This document shows, piece after piece, positions 1 through 5,654 of a stretch of 6,715 nucleotides of DNA. Below the pieces are notes generated by a model. The model saw only the letters and a list, made by a program, of their open reading frames with translations, was not told where the DNA came from and ran no database searches. The translations under genes and the position numbers were made by a program. Position 1 is the stretch's first letter, and each line of letters opens with the position of its first letter. This DNA comes from Accumulibacter sp. (GTDB lineage: Bacteria > Pseudomonadota > Gammaproteobacteria > Burkholderiales > Rhodocyclaceae): contig JAISQQ010000208.1 of assembly GCA_031274075.1 (NCBI GenBank), forward strand, positions 1 to 6,715. Reading direction: 5' to 3'.

Positions 1-820
1 CACGGGAGACCTTTCCCTTGATCTCTCGTGTTCGCTCAATCCTCCCGACCCCGGCGAGTTTCGGCCAATGTTCCCGGAGGGGCTTATCCAGCCAGGACAG
101 GTCGGTGATCCATAGCGCCCGCCGGGTTTCAATCCGCCCCTGTCCTTTCTCGACCGTCTCGTGCCGGCTGACCGGCAAACGTCCAACCCCCGACACTTCG
201 CCCTCGGCAAAGAATTCTTTCAACGCTTCCGCCCGATGAGGCGGATTGTCTTTGACCGTTAAGAGATAGTCACCACCTCGCGCCAGTATCTTCTGCGCCA
301 CCTCCGTTTGGCATCCCAGCGCATCGATCGTGACGAGGCATCCTTTAAGCGTCAGTGTCTCAAGAAGGTTCTTGATCGCCCCCAGTTCCTTCCCTTGGCC
401 TTGCGTTCCTTCTTGGGCAAAACATAAACCACTGGCCGTCGCCTAGGCGCTGATCCTGTGTAGCGCCGTGTTTGGCCCGTCCTGCGATCCGCGTACCGTC
501 TTGCCGTCAATGGCGACTCCGCCCTCCACACTCCCTGACAAGCGGCTTATCCAGTCCCGGAAACACGCTTCGAATACACGGGCGTCCAGCAAGCGAAATA
601 CCCGGCTGTAGGTGTCGTGTGACGCCGTTCCATGCTTAAGCTCCAGATATTCCTTGAGCCAGTCTTCGTGGTCTTCTCCCCATTCCGCGACATCCACCCC
701 GCTGTCCGCGCCGCACATTACGGCGCACAGCGCGATCAGGATCATCTCCCGCAGATCATGCCGCTTCGCGGACCCTGTGCGCGGATCTTCCAGCTTGGAA
801 AACTCTTCCATCAGGATCAT
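1..820 (-). pseudogene. ISAs1-family DDE transposase, interrupted by an in-frame amber codon, C-terminus off the window
   Basis: This encodes a cut-and-paste transposase of the ISAs1 family. The ATG at 820-818 has a GGAGGGAG ribosome site 2 bases upstream (minus strand). The first 125 residues carry the family N-terminus (FSKLEDPRTG near residues 7-16, then SHDTYSRVFRLLD) and the first catalytic aspartate, D105 in AIDGKTVRGS. Codon 126 (445-443) is TAG; related proteins usually have an aromatic residue in the SA-Y/F-AT context there. The same frame then continues open for 147 more codons to the window edge. It contains IDALGCQ (D166, second acidic residue), LLTVKDN (187-192) and GRIETRR (E231, third acidic residue). 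All three DDE positions are present and no frameshift is seen, so this is a single nonsense lesion. About 100 C-terminal residues are expected beyond position 1. Its own IS end is not visible, because the RIT element starts 16 bases upstream of the start codon. Known: the family and its motifs. Inferred: loss of activity. Confidence 0.9.
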
Positions 821-835
821 GACTCCCTCCCGTCA

Positions 836-863
836 TTATGTGGACGACGTTCTTATGTGGAGC
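836..863 (+). repeat. RIT left terminal inverted repeat (28 bp), with two direct TTATGTGGA copies
   Basis: These 28 bases are an exact reverse complement of 4254-4281. Inside are two direct copies of TTATGTGGA, at 836-844 and 853-861, separated by the 8-base spacer CGACGTTC. Identity with the other end stops abruptly after 863. A repeated short motif around an 8-base spacer is compatible with binding sites for tyrosine recombinase protomers, but a classical core site would have the two arms inverted, whereas here they are direct. The binding role is inferred. Confidence 0.95.
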
Positions 864-907
864 TTCGCCGGTGAACGGCAGCCGGGAGGAGGATGTTAGC
901 CATCGTG

Positions 908-917
908 CCTCACATAA
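908..917 (-). repeat. RIT left subterminal inverted copy of the terminal motif (imperfect)
   Basis: CCTCACATAA is an inverted, slightly degenerate copy of the terminal motif (CTCCACATAA at the other end). It spans 65 bp with the inner motif copy (853 to 917), exactly the span found at the right end (4200 to 4264). The matching spacing at both ends makes chance unlikely even though the copy is imperfect. It probably belongs to the recombination or regulatory site of the element, and it lies between the two candidate ritA start codons. Confidence 0.65.
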
Positions 918-964
918 CCAATGCTGCGTGGCGTAGCTTGTCTCTGGGGATTTCCCCCGCAACT

Positions 965-969
965 GGAGG
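965..969 (+). promoter_or_regulatory. Ribosome binding site deciding the ritA start
   Basis: GGAGG lies 4 bases before ATG at 974. The upstream in-frame ATG at 893 has AGGAGG directly abutting it with no spacer, which is poor for initiation. Starting at 893 would also run the coding sequence through the subterminal repeat at 908-917, whereas at the other end the equivalent repeat sits just outside ritC. The start at 974 is therefore preferred. Confidence 0.6.
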
Positions 970-973
970 CTCT

Positions 974-2197
974 ATGTCTGCTCTCAAACAAGTTTTCGTC
1001 CGCGTCCATGCCAGATACGAACAAGATCGCTACGTCCAGGATCTCGAACCGTTCGCAGCGTGGCTCTTGCGCTCTGGCTATTCCAATAAGTCTTGCCGCA
1101 CGCATCTCTATCGGGTTCAGCAACTGCTTCACGCTATGGGCACCAAGCCCGGCGCTGTCTTGCACGCCGCTGTTCTTGAGCGTGAGTATCACCGTCTCGC
1201 TCACCGATGCTGGAAGTACCACCACACGTATTCGACATACGTTGACTATCTGCGCGCCATCGGTCGCCTTATCGAGAGGCCCGTGCCCGCTGACCCAATT
1301 GACACATTGGTGTTCGAGTTCTGCGAGCGATTGACACGACGACACGGCTTTGCCGCCTCTACCGTCACCGGATATCGCCACTGGATCTCGGATTTCCTGC
1401 GGCGAACGTTACTGCCAGGCCAATCGCTGGAGGAACTGCCACTGACAGGCTTGGAGTCTTACATTCAGCTACGGAGCCCTGGACTTGTCAGGACCACTCT
1501 GACTACCGCGATTCATTGCATTCAGGCGTTTCTGTTGGATGGCTACCGACGCGGATTGCTTCCACAACGGCTTGACCAAGTCGATCTGGCGAGGGGTTTT
1601 CGGCGTGATCTTCCACCGCGGGCGATGCCGTGGCCACTCATTGAGCGTCTGCTGCAGTCCATTGATTGCCGTGATCGAGTTGGCCGACGCGATCACGCAA
1701 TGCTGCATTTGATGGCCCACTACGGCTTGCGCACGGGCGAGTTGACCTATCTCACCCTCGACTCGATCAACTGGCGGGCCCGCACCCTTACTGTCTGGCA
1801 GCCCAAGACGCGATCCACGCTGGTGCTTCCTCTGCACGACCTGACACTGAACATCCTCGGGGACTATATCGAGCTGGCTCGCCCGCAAATCGATCTTCCC
1901 TGGCTCTTTATTCGAGGCGCGGCACCACTCGCGCAGATGACCAAGTTCGCGGCCAGTTTCATGTTCCGGACCCGAGCACGGCGCAGCGGACTGCCGATCT
2001 CCGGGTACTCGGCTTACTCCTTGCGTCACGCGTTCGCGCACCGGCTCTTTCAACAAGGTGTCGGGATGAAGGCGATCGGCGACCTGATGGGACACCGAAA
2101 TCTGGTTAGTACCAGCGTCTATCTACGGCTTCAGTCCGAATCGTTACGCGATGTGGCTCTGCAAGTCCCGAGCCACGCGACGGGAGGTGTCGCATGA
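974..2197 (+). CDS. ritA: RIT tyrosine recombinase RitA
   Basis: This is the first site-specific tyrosine recombinase of the RIT trio, expected to cut and rejoin DNA at the element ends through a covalent phosphotyrosine. It has 407 residues from ATG 974; an in-frame ATG at 893 would give 434. The N-terminal half is the helical core-binding region (WLLRSGYSNKSCRTHLYRVQ near residues 30-50). The catalytic domain occupies roughly residues 215-400. Visible active-site positions are R253 in YGLRTGEL, K278 in QPKTRSTLVLPL, R351 in YSLRHAFAHR, H374 in LMGHRN and Y383 in TSVYLRL. The position that is usually His in the HxxR motif is Tyr (Y348, YSLR), a tolerated variant in some families. The stop codon overlaps the ritB start (ATGA), which indicates translational coupling. 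The three-gene context fixes the assignment as RitA rather than a generic integrase. By eye its codons are less GC-biased than the genes at the right of the window, consistent with transfer. Confidence 0.9.
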   Translation: MSALKQVFVRVHARYEQDRYVQDLEPFAAWLLRSGYSNKSCRTHLYRVQQLLHAMGTKPGAVLHAAVLEREYHRLAHRCWKYHHTYSTYVDYLRAIGRLIERPVPADPIDTLVFEFCERLTRRHGFAASTVTGYRHWISDFLRRTLLPGQSLEELPLTGLESYIQLRSPGLVRTTLTTAIHCIQAFLLDGYRRGLLPQRLDQVDLARGFRRDLPPRAMPWPLIERLLQSIDCRDRVGRRDHAMLHLMAHYGLRTGELTYLTLDSINWRARTLTVWQPKTRSTLVLPLHDLTLNILGDYIELARPQIDLPWLFIRGAAPLAQMTKFAASFMFRTRARRSGLPISGYSAYSLRHAFAHRLFQQGVGMKAIGDLMGHRNLVSTSVYLRLQSESLRDVALQVPSHATGGVA

Positions 2198-3177
2198 GTG
2201 CCGCTCAACTGCAACCCTCGACCTTTACTCAAGAGGTCGCCGCCTATCTTCGCTACCACCGCGCCCTGGGCCTACGGTACCAGGGGGTCGAGTACGTGCT
2301 ATTACCTCTGGGGCGTTATCTTGCGCAGAACAACGCGCAAGATCTTGACGGCCCCCTCTACGAGGGGTGGCGGCGTGCCCAGGTGGGGCTTCACTCGAAC
2401 TCCCGTCGCAAGGCTGAACAGATTGTGCGTAAGTTTTGCCTTTATCGCCGGCGAACGAACCCGGTATTCTTTGTTCCCAGTGCCGATGCTTTCAGCCGCT
2501 TGCGTCCGTACGTACGCCCTGTAATTGTCGAGCCTGAACAGATCGTCCGCATGTTGGCCGCGACCGACCAGCTTGCGCCGCACAAGACATCTCCTCTGCA
2601 CCCGGTAGTGGCACGCATAGCGACGGTCTTGCTCTACACGACGGGCTTACGCTCCGGGGAAGTTCGACGGTTGCGTGTGGAAGATGTCGAGGACAACGGC
2701 AGCGTGCTTCGGATCTGCGAGTTCAAGTTTCACAAGTCTCGGCGGGTGCCTCTTTCCGAGTCGACGCAAGTCGAGGTGCAGCGCTATCTGCGTTGCCGCG
2801 CCACGTTCGCGACAGACTCACCGGACCAAGGTCCGTTCCTTTGCAATCGATCACGGGGCGCCATCCGCCCTTACAGTGCTTCGGGGTTCAAGTGCCTAAT
2901 CCATCGGCTGTTCAAACTCGCAGCGGTCGTAGATGACGAGGGGCGCGTGCCACGCGTTCACGATCTACGGCATTCCTTTGCCGTCCAGGTACTGATCCGG
3001 ACTTACCGCAACCACGGTGATCCGCAGGCGCTACTACCGAAACTCGCGTTGTATCTCGGGCACGTATCCATTGAGTCAACGATCCACTATCTCAAGCTCG
3101 TACCCGCCGTAGCCAGATTGGCGAGCTCACGTTTTGAGGCCGCTTTCGGACGGCATGTATTGGGAGAGCCGCTATGA
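2194..3177 (+). CDS. ritB: RIT tyrosine recombinase RitB
   Basis: This is the second recombinase of the trio, 327 residues. The ATG lies inside the ritA stop (ATGA) and has GGAGG at 2183-2187, six bases upstream, so the start is firm. The N-terminal ~100 residues form the core-binding part (FTQEVAAYLRYHRALGLRYQ at residues 11-30). The catalytic domain follows: R153 in TTGLRSGEVRRL, K178 or K181 in EFKFHKSRRVPL on the beta hairpin, the complete HxxR motif H256-D-L-R259, H290 in LYLGHVS, and the nucleophile Y299 in TIHYLKL. All six conserved positions are present, so the enzyme is predicted to be active. An insertion-like stretch (RTYRNHGDPQALLPKL, 269-284) separates the HxxR and GH motifs and is longer than in XerC/XerD. 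Its stop overlaps the ritC start. The family role is known; its particular share of the work in RIT movement is not established here. Confidence 0.91.
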   Translation: MSAAQLQPSTFTQEVAAYLRYHRALGLRYQGVEYVLLPLGRYLAQNNAQDLDGPLYEGWRRAQVGLHSNSRRKAEQIVRKFCLYRRRTNPVFFVPSADAFSRLRPYVRPVIVEPEQIVRMLAATDQLAPHKTSPLHPVVARIATVLLYTTGLRSGEVRRLRVEDVEDNGSVLRICEFKFHKSRRVPLSESTQVEVQRYLRCRATFATDSPDQGPFLCNRSRGAIRPYSASGFKCLIHRLFKLAAVVDDEGRVPRVHDLRHSFAVQVLIRTYRNHGDPQALLPKLALYLGHVSIESTIHYLKLVPAVARLASSRFEAAFGRHVLGEPL

Positions 3178-4196
3178 AGCGCCTGAACGCCCCAGACCTT
3201 GGCCGAATCATCGTCTCTTTTTTCGATGAGTATTTACCTGGGCAGCGAGGCCTGAGCATCCATACGCTGCGCAGTTACCGGGATGCGATCGTCCTATGGA
3301 TGCAGTTCGCGGCACGCGATGCCGGGCGGCGTCTTGAGTCGCTCAGCATCGCGGACTTCACCGCCGAACGCGTCGATCGCTTTCTCGACTATCTCGAAGC
3401 CGAACGTGGCAATGGAGTCAGAACGCGCAACGCCCGCCTCGCCGCATTACATACCTTCGCCCGGCATCTCGGAACCCGACATCCCGAACAACTCGGTCTG
3501 GTCCAGGTCATTCTCGACATCCCCTTCAAACGGGGCGCTGCGGAAGTACCCATCGACTATCCGGAGAGCGACGACATCCGGGAAATGATGAGCCGCATCG
3601 ACCGCCGATCTCCAGCCGGTCAGCGCGACTATGCACTTTTTGCCCTCATGTTCAACACGGGCGCGAGAGTGCAGGAGGTTCTCAACCTTCGGGTTTGTGA
3701 TCTGCGGCTTGAACCCCCCGAGCAGGTTCGTCTGCACGGCAAAGGTGAAAAGATCCGGCTCTGCCCATTGTGGCCGCGAACGGCGCAGTTGCTTCGCGAT
3801 CTCATCGCCGCGCAGATACCCGTTGGGCCTGATCTCGCGACGTCCATCGTGTTTCGCAATCACAACGGGGGAGCGCTGACCCGATTCGGTGTCCGATATC
3901 TGCTACGCAAGTATCTTCCGGACTATCGATCTGCAACTCAAGGGCGGCGTATTCATCCGCATGCCCTTCGTCACGCCACGGCAGTTCACCTACTGAAGTC
4001 CGGGGTCGAGTTCGCGACCATCAGCCAGCTTCTCGGGCATGCCAGCGTCACAACCACGATGCGTTACGCGCGTGCTGATCTCGATCTGAAGCGGCAGGCA
4101 CTCTCCCAGGTGTTTCCCGATTCCCTCGGCGTGTCCGCAGCCGGGCATGTTCGATGGCATGGCGCGGATTTGACTCGCTGGCTCCGACGGCTATGA
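3174..4196 (+). CDS. ritC: RIT tyrosine recombinase RitC
   Basis: This is the third recombinase of the trio, 340 residues, and the most XerC/XerD-like of the three. The start ATG overlaps the ritB stop and follows GGGAGAG at 3162-3168. The core-binding domain covers about residues 10-115 (LSIHTLRSYRDAI at 27-39; RNARLAALHTFARHL at 85-99). Catalytic positions are R165 in NTGARVQEVL, K190 or K193 in LHGKGEKIRLCPL, H263-A-L-R266 in HPHALRHATA, H289 in LLGHASV and Y298 in TTMRYAR. The set is complete. About 40 residues follow the tyrosine, ending in a basic Trp/Arg-rich tail (DLTRWLRRL). The stop codon at 4194-4196 is only three bases before the subterminal repeat at 4200, so the gene fills the element to its right end. 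No terminator is visible between ritC and the element end. Confidence 0.92.
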   Translation: MKRLNAPDLGRIIVSFFDEYLPGQRGLSIHTLRSYRDAIVLWMQFAARDAGRRLESLSIADFTAERVDRFLDYLEAERGNGVRTRNARLAALHTFARHLGTRHPEQLGLVQVILDIPFKRGAAEVPIDYPESDDIREMMSRIDRRSPAGQRDYALFALMFNTGARVQEVLNLRVCDLRLEPPEQVRLHGKGEKIRLCPLWPRTAQLLRDLIAAQIPVGPDLATSIVFRNHNGGALTRFGVRYLLRKYLPDYRSATQGRRIHPHALRHATAVHLLKSGVEFATISQLLGHASVTTTMRYARADLDLKRQALSQVFPDSLGVSAAGHVRWHGADLTRWLRRL

Positions 4197-4199
4197 CAT

Positions 4200-4209
4200 T
4201 TATGTGGAG
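4200..4209 (+). repeat. RIT right subterminal inverted copy of the terminal motif
   Basis: TTATGTGGAG here faces CTCCACATAA at 4255-4264, giving a perfect 10-bp inverted pair spanning 65 bp, the same span as at the left end. It is the exact counterpart of the imperfect copy at 908-917. The pair could form a stem in RNA or a cruciform in DNA, but the matched geometry at both ends points more to a protein-binding site array. Confidence 0.8.
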
Positions 4210-4253
4210 TGATCGCCCAGCCAAACTCCGTTCTGACCACGTCTGCGGTGCTT

Positions 4254-4281
4254 GCTCCACATAAGAACGTCGTCCACATAA
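4254..4281 (-). repeat. RIT right terminal inverted repeat (28 bp)
   Basis: This is the exact reverse complement of 836-863, with two minus-strand copies of TTATGTGGA at 4281-4273 and 4264-4256 and the same 8-base spacer. Its last three bases, TAA, form an in-frame stop directly before the gene fragment that follows, so nothing translated from inside the element can enter that frame. Confidence 0.95.
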
Positions 4282-4434
4282 CTGCAAGAAGGGATCGTCA
4301 AAGGAGGACTCGCCCATCGCAGCGCCCGCGGCCGTTTGCTGCACACGCGGCCGGTCCTGGGCATCGACCAGAACGTCCGGCTCAACCGGGCGCTGTGGAT
4401 GCTCGCCGAAGGGCTGCGCCAGCTCAAAGCCTGA
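4282..4434 (+). pseudogene. 3' fragment of an unidentified gene, cut at the RIT right end
   Basis: The frame starting immediately after the RIT end is open for 50 codons to TGA at 4432-4434, followed by a strong terminator 10 bases later. The peptide looks like real protein C-terminus: it begins LQEGIVKGGLAHRSARGRLL and continues with RPVLGIDQNVRLNRALWML before ending in LRQLKA. There is no start codon in frame before ATG 4405, and the codon just upstream is the TAA of the inverted repeat, so the 5' part has been lost or displaced. I do not recognise the family. The arrangement of fragment, stop and terminator suggests the last gene of a former operon of the host replicon. The missing part is not in this window: the other flank of the RIT element is an IS transposase gene on the opposite strand. 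Confidence 0.6.
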
Positions 4435-4444
4435 CCCCCCCCGC

Positions 4445-4490
4445 CCCCCGCGGATCGTGCCCACGACGGCCCGATCCGCGGGGGTTTTTT
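4445..4490 (+). terminator. Strong intrinsic terminator after the truncated gene
   Basis: A perfect 13-bp stem pairs CCCCCGCGGATCG (4445-4457) with CGATCCGCGGGGG (4472-4484) around a 14-base loop, followed at once by six T (4485-4490). It lies just after the TGA at 4432-4434 and would end transcription of the truncated gene, and also any transcript leaving ritC. Confidence 0.93.
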
Positions 4491-4541
4491 CTCGCCAAGG
4501 GTATAAAGGGTATTCCAGGCCATCATGGGGGCCGATCAAAC

Positions 4542-4570
4542 AAAAAACCCCGGACGAATCCGGGGTTTTT
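4542..4570. terminator. Bidirectional intrinsic terminator
   Basis: AAAAACCCCGGA (4543-4554) pairs perfectly with TCCGGGGTTTTT (4559-4570) around a CGAA tetraloop. The A run on one side and the T run on the other let it act on both strands. On the plus strand it backs up the terminator about 60 bases upstream. On the minus strand it would stop antisense transcription coming from the right. Confidence 0.85.
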
Positions 4571-4698
4571 CGCTCAGAGTCCATCACTTCGAGTTGTCCC
4601 CGATGGCACGAGGAACGGTTCGATGATCCCACTTGCGGCCCAAAAGTCAAGCCCGTCCCTCGAATCGGTCGCCCGCTTTCGATCCCGGAGGACTCGCC

Positions 4699-4722
4699 CC
4701 TCCCCCTAAAAACAGGGGGAGG
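4699..4722. other. Hairpin without a T tract
   Basis: CCTCCCCCT (4699-4707) pairs with AGGGGGAGG (4714-4722) around a six-base AAAAAC loop. No T run follows on either strand, so it does not meet the terminator criteria. It could be a leader structure or an operator-like site upstream of the 4935 gene. The function is unknown. Confidence 0.4.
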
Positions 4723-4922
4723 CGCCCGGACGGTTTGTCGCTTCCCTTTCCCGCCCATCCGCGGCAGTCTCCCTCCCATGTCCGCCGGCGTCGCCGGCCA
4801 CATGCCCAGGTAGCCCGGACCTTCGAGGCTACGGTGTTGCACACATCGGTCCTTCTTTTTCTTTCCTTCCTTCCCCCTGGGGCCGTCACTGCCCCCCGCG
4901 GGCGGTGCGGCCTCTGTTTTCC

Positions 4923-4927
4923 GAGGA
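4923..4927 (+). promoter_or_regulatory. Ribosome binding site deciding the start at 4935
   Basis: GAGGA lies seven bases before ATG 4935. The alternative in-frame GTG at 4905 would add ten residues but has no comparable ribosome site at the right distance, so the ATG is preferred. Confidence 0.7.
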
Positions 4928-4934
4928 CATCACC

Positions 4935-5618
4935 ATGCCCACCCCTTTTGTTCCCAAACCGCTTTATCCGATCGACGAAGGCCCCGACCTCATGGCCGAC
5001 GCCTGCGTCGCCGACGAGGACGGCCAGCTGGTCTTTCTCTCCCTCTGGGGGCGCGATACCGCCGTCCAGGAATTCCTCGCCCGCCTGACCCTCGCCCACG
5101 AGGCGCGGGGGCTGGACCGTTTCCATCTCGTCACCGAGGCCGGCGCGTCGTTTCCGATCGTCGTGGGCGACGCCGGGAAGCTGGAGAAGCGCCTCACCCG
5201 CGCCTACCGCCGCACGCTGTTCGGTTCGCTGAACAACGTCTGGCTCTTCGACCGGCGCTGCGTTGCGCCCGACAAGGCCAATGCCCGCGCGCTGGCGCTC
5301 TTGCCCAGGGACAGTGTTCACCGCCAGGAACGGCTGTGGACGCTGGTGCGCGACACCTGCCCGCTGCCGCTGCTCGATCACTGGCGCGAACCCGTGCTGG
5401 AACTCTTGCAGGCACGCTCGATGCTGACCCGTCTGCCGTTCGCCTTCGGCCCCCTGGAGGGCCATCGCCTGGCGATCGACGTGACGGCGTTGAGCCTGGC
5501 CCTGGGCGATTGGATCCGCCAGGACCGGCTCGGCGTCGACGCCGACGCCCCGGTCTCCGACGCCGCCAGCGCCTCCGGCACGCGCCGCACTTCCGAAGCG
5601 CGGCGCGTGGCGGCCTGA
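4935..5618 (+). CDS. Conserved-looking hypothetical protein of the ICE or plasmid backbone
   Basis: I do not recognise a named domain in this 227-residue protein. It has no signal peptide or membrane segment and reads as a soluble cytoplasmic protein. It opens with MPTPFVPKPLYPIDEGPDLM and an acidic stretch DACVADEDGQ, followed by the hydrophobic LVFLSLWGRD. The middle has basic KLEKRLTRAYRRTLFGSLNN (about residues 83-102) and WLFDRRCVAPDKANARAL. A Trp- and Leu-rich region follows (RLWTLVRDTCPLPLLDHWRE, about 133-152). The last ~25 residues, after DADAPVSDAASASG, are low-complexity, Ala/Ser/Arg-rich and probably disordered. Strong third-position GC and a good ribosome site support it as a real gene. 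The next gene starts 36 bases after its stop with no terminator between, so the two are probably one transcript. Inference from context: an accessory protein of a mobile replicon, possibly working with the downstream methyltransferase. Confidence 0.8.
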   Translation: MPTPFVPKPLYPIDEGPDLMADACVADEDGQLVFLSLWGRDTAVQEFLARLTLAHEARGLDRFHLVTEAGASFPIVVGDAGKLEKRLTRAYRRTLFGSLNNVWLFDRRCVAPDKANARALALLPRDSVHRQERLWTLVRDTCPLPLLDHWREPVLELLQARSMLTRLPFAFGPLEGHRLAIDVTALSLALGDWIRQDRLGVDADAPVSDAASASGTRRTSEARRVAA

Positions 5619-5654
5619 CTTTCTTTCATCCCCGCTTTTTTTTTGGAGATTTCC

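Larger units (their letters stand above)
836..4281 (+). mobile_element. RIT (recombinase-in-trio) element, apparently complete
   Basis: Three consecutive tyrosine recombinase genes on one strand, each overlapping the next by 4 bases, lie between perfect 28-bp inverted repeats. This is the defining layout of RIT elements, a known class of transposable element that carries only ritA, ritB and ritC and is found mainly in proteobacteria. The element is 3446 bp between the outer edges of the repeats. It carries no cargo gene: the coding block fills it from about 974 to 4196. All three enzymes keep their active-site positions apart from one substitution in RitA, so the element could be functional. 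The bases just outside the ends (GTCA on the left, CTGC on the right) show no target-site duplication. The left flank is a truncated ISAs1 transposase gene and the right flank is an unrelated gene fragment, so the present flanks are not two halves of one target. Confidence 0.92.
4435..4934. other. Gene-free intergenic stretch of 500 bases
   Basis: No convincing coding frame is seen on either strand; the long minus-strand open frame across this area continues antisense through the next two genes and is a high-GC shadow. The stretch holds two intrinsic terminators and one further hairpin (listed separately), a short repeat of GGGTAT at 4499 and 4508, and a pyrimidine-rich tract at about 4851-4878. 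A promoter for the downstream gene pair is expected here, but no convincing -35/-10 pair could be picked out. Confidence 0.6.

Noticed and set aside
835..840. CATAAT on the minus strand at the RIT left end as an outward -10 promoter element for the transposase gene
   Set aside because: There is no -35 element at the correct distance, and the implied transcript start would fall on the ribosome binding site.
1469..2095. Minus-strand open frame of 208 codons inside ritA
   Set aside because: It is antisense to the catalytic domain of RitA, which has clear motifs; no ribosome site or recognisable protein features were found.
831..4286. Target-site duplication flanking the RIT element
   Set aside because: The bases just outside the ends (GTCA and CTGC) do not match in direct orientation, so no duplication can be claimed.
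4303..4699. Repeat of GGAGGACTCGCCC at 4303-4315 and 4687-4699
   Set aside because: One 13-base match in a GC-rich window of this size is expected by chance about as often as not, and the flanks do not match.
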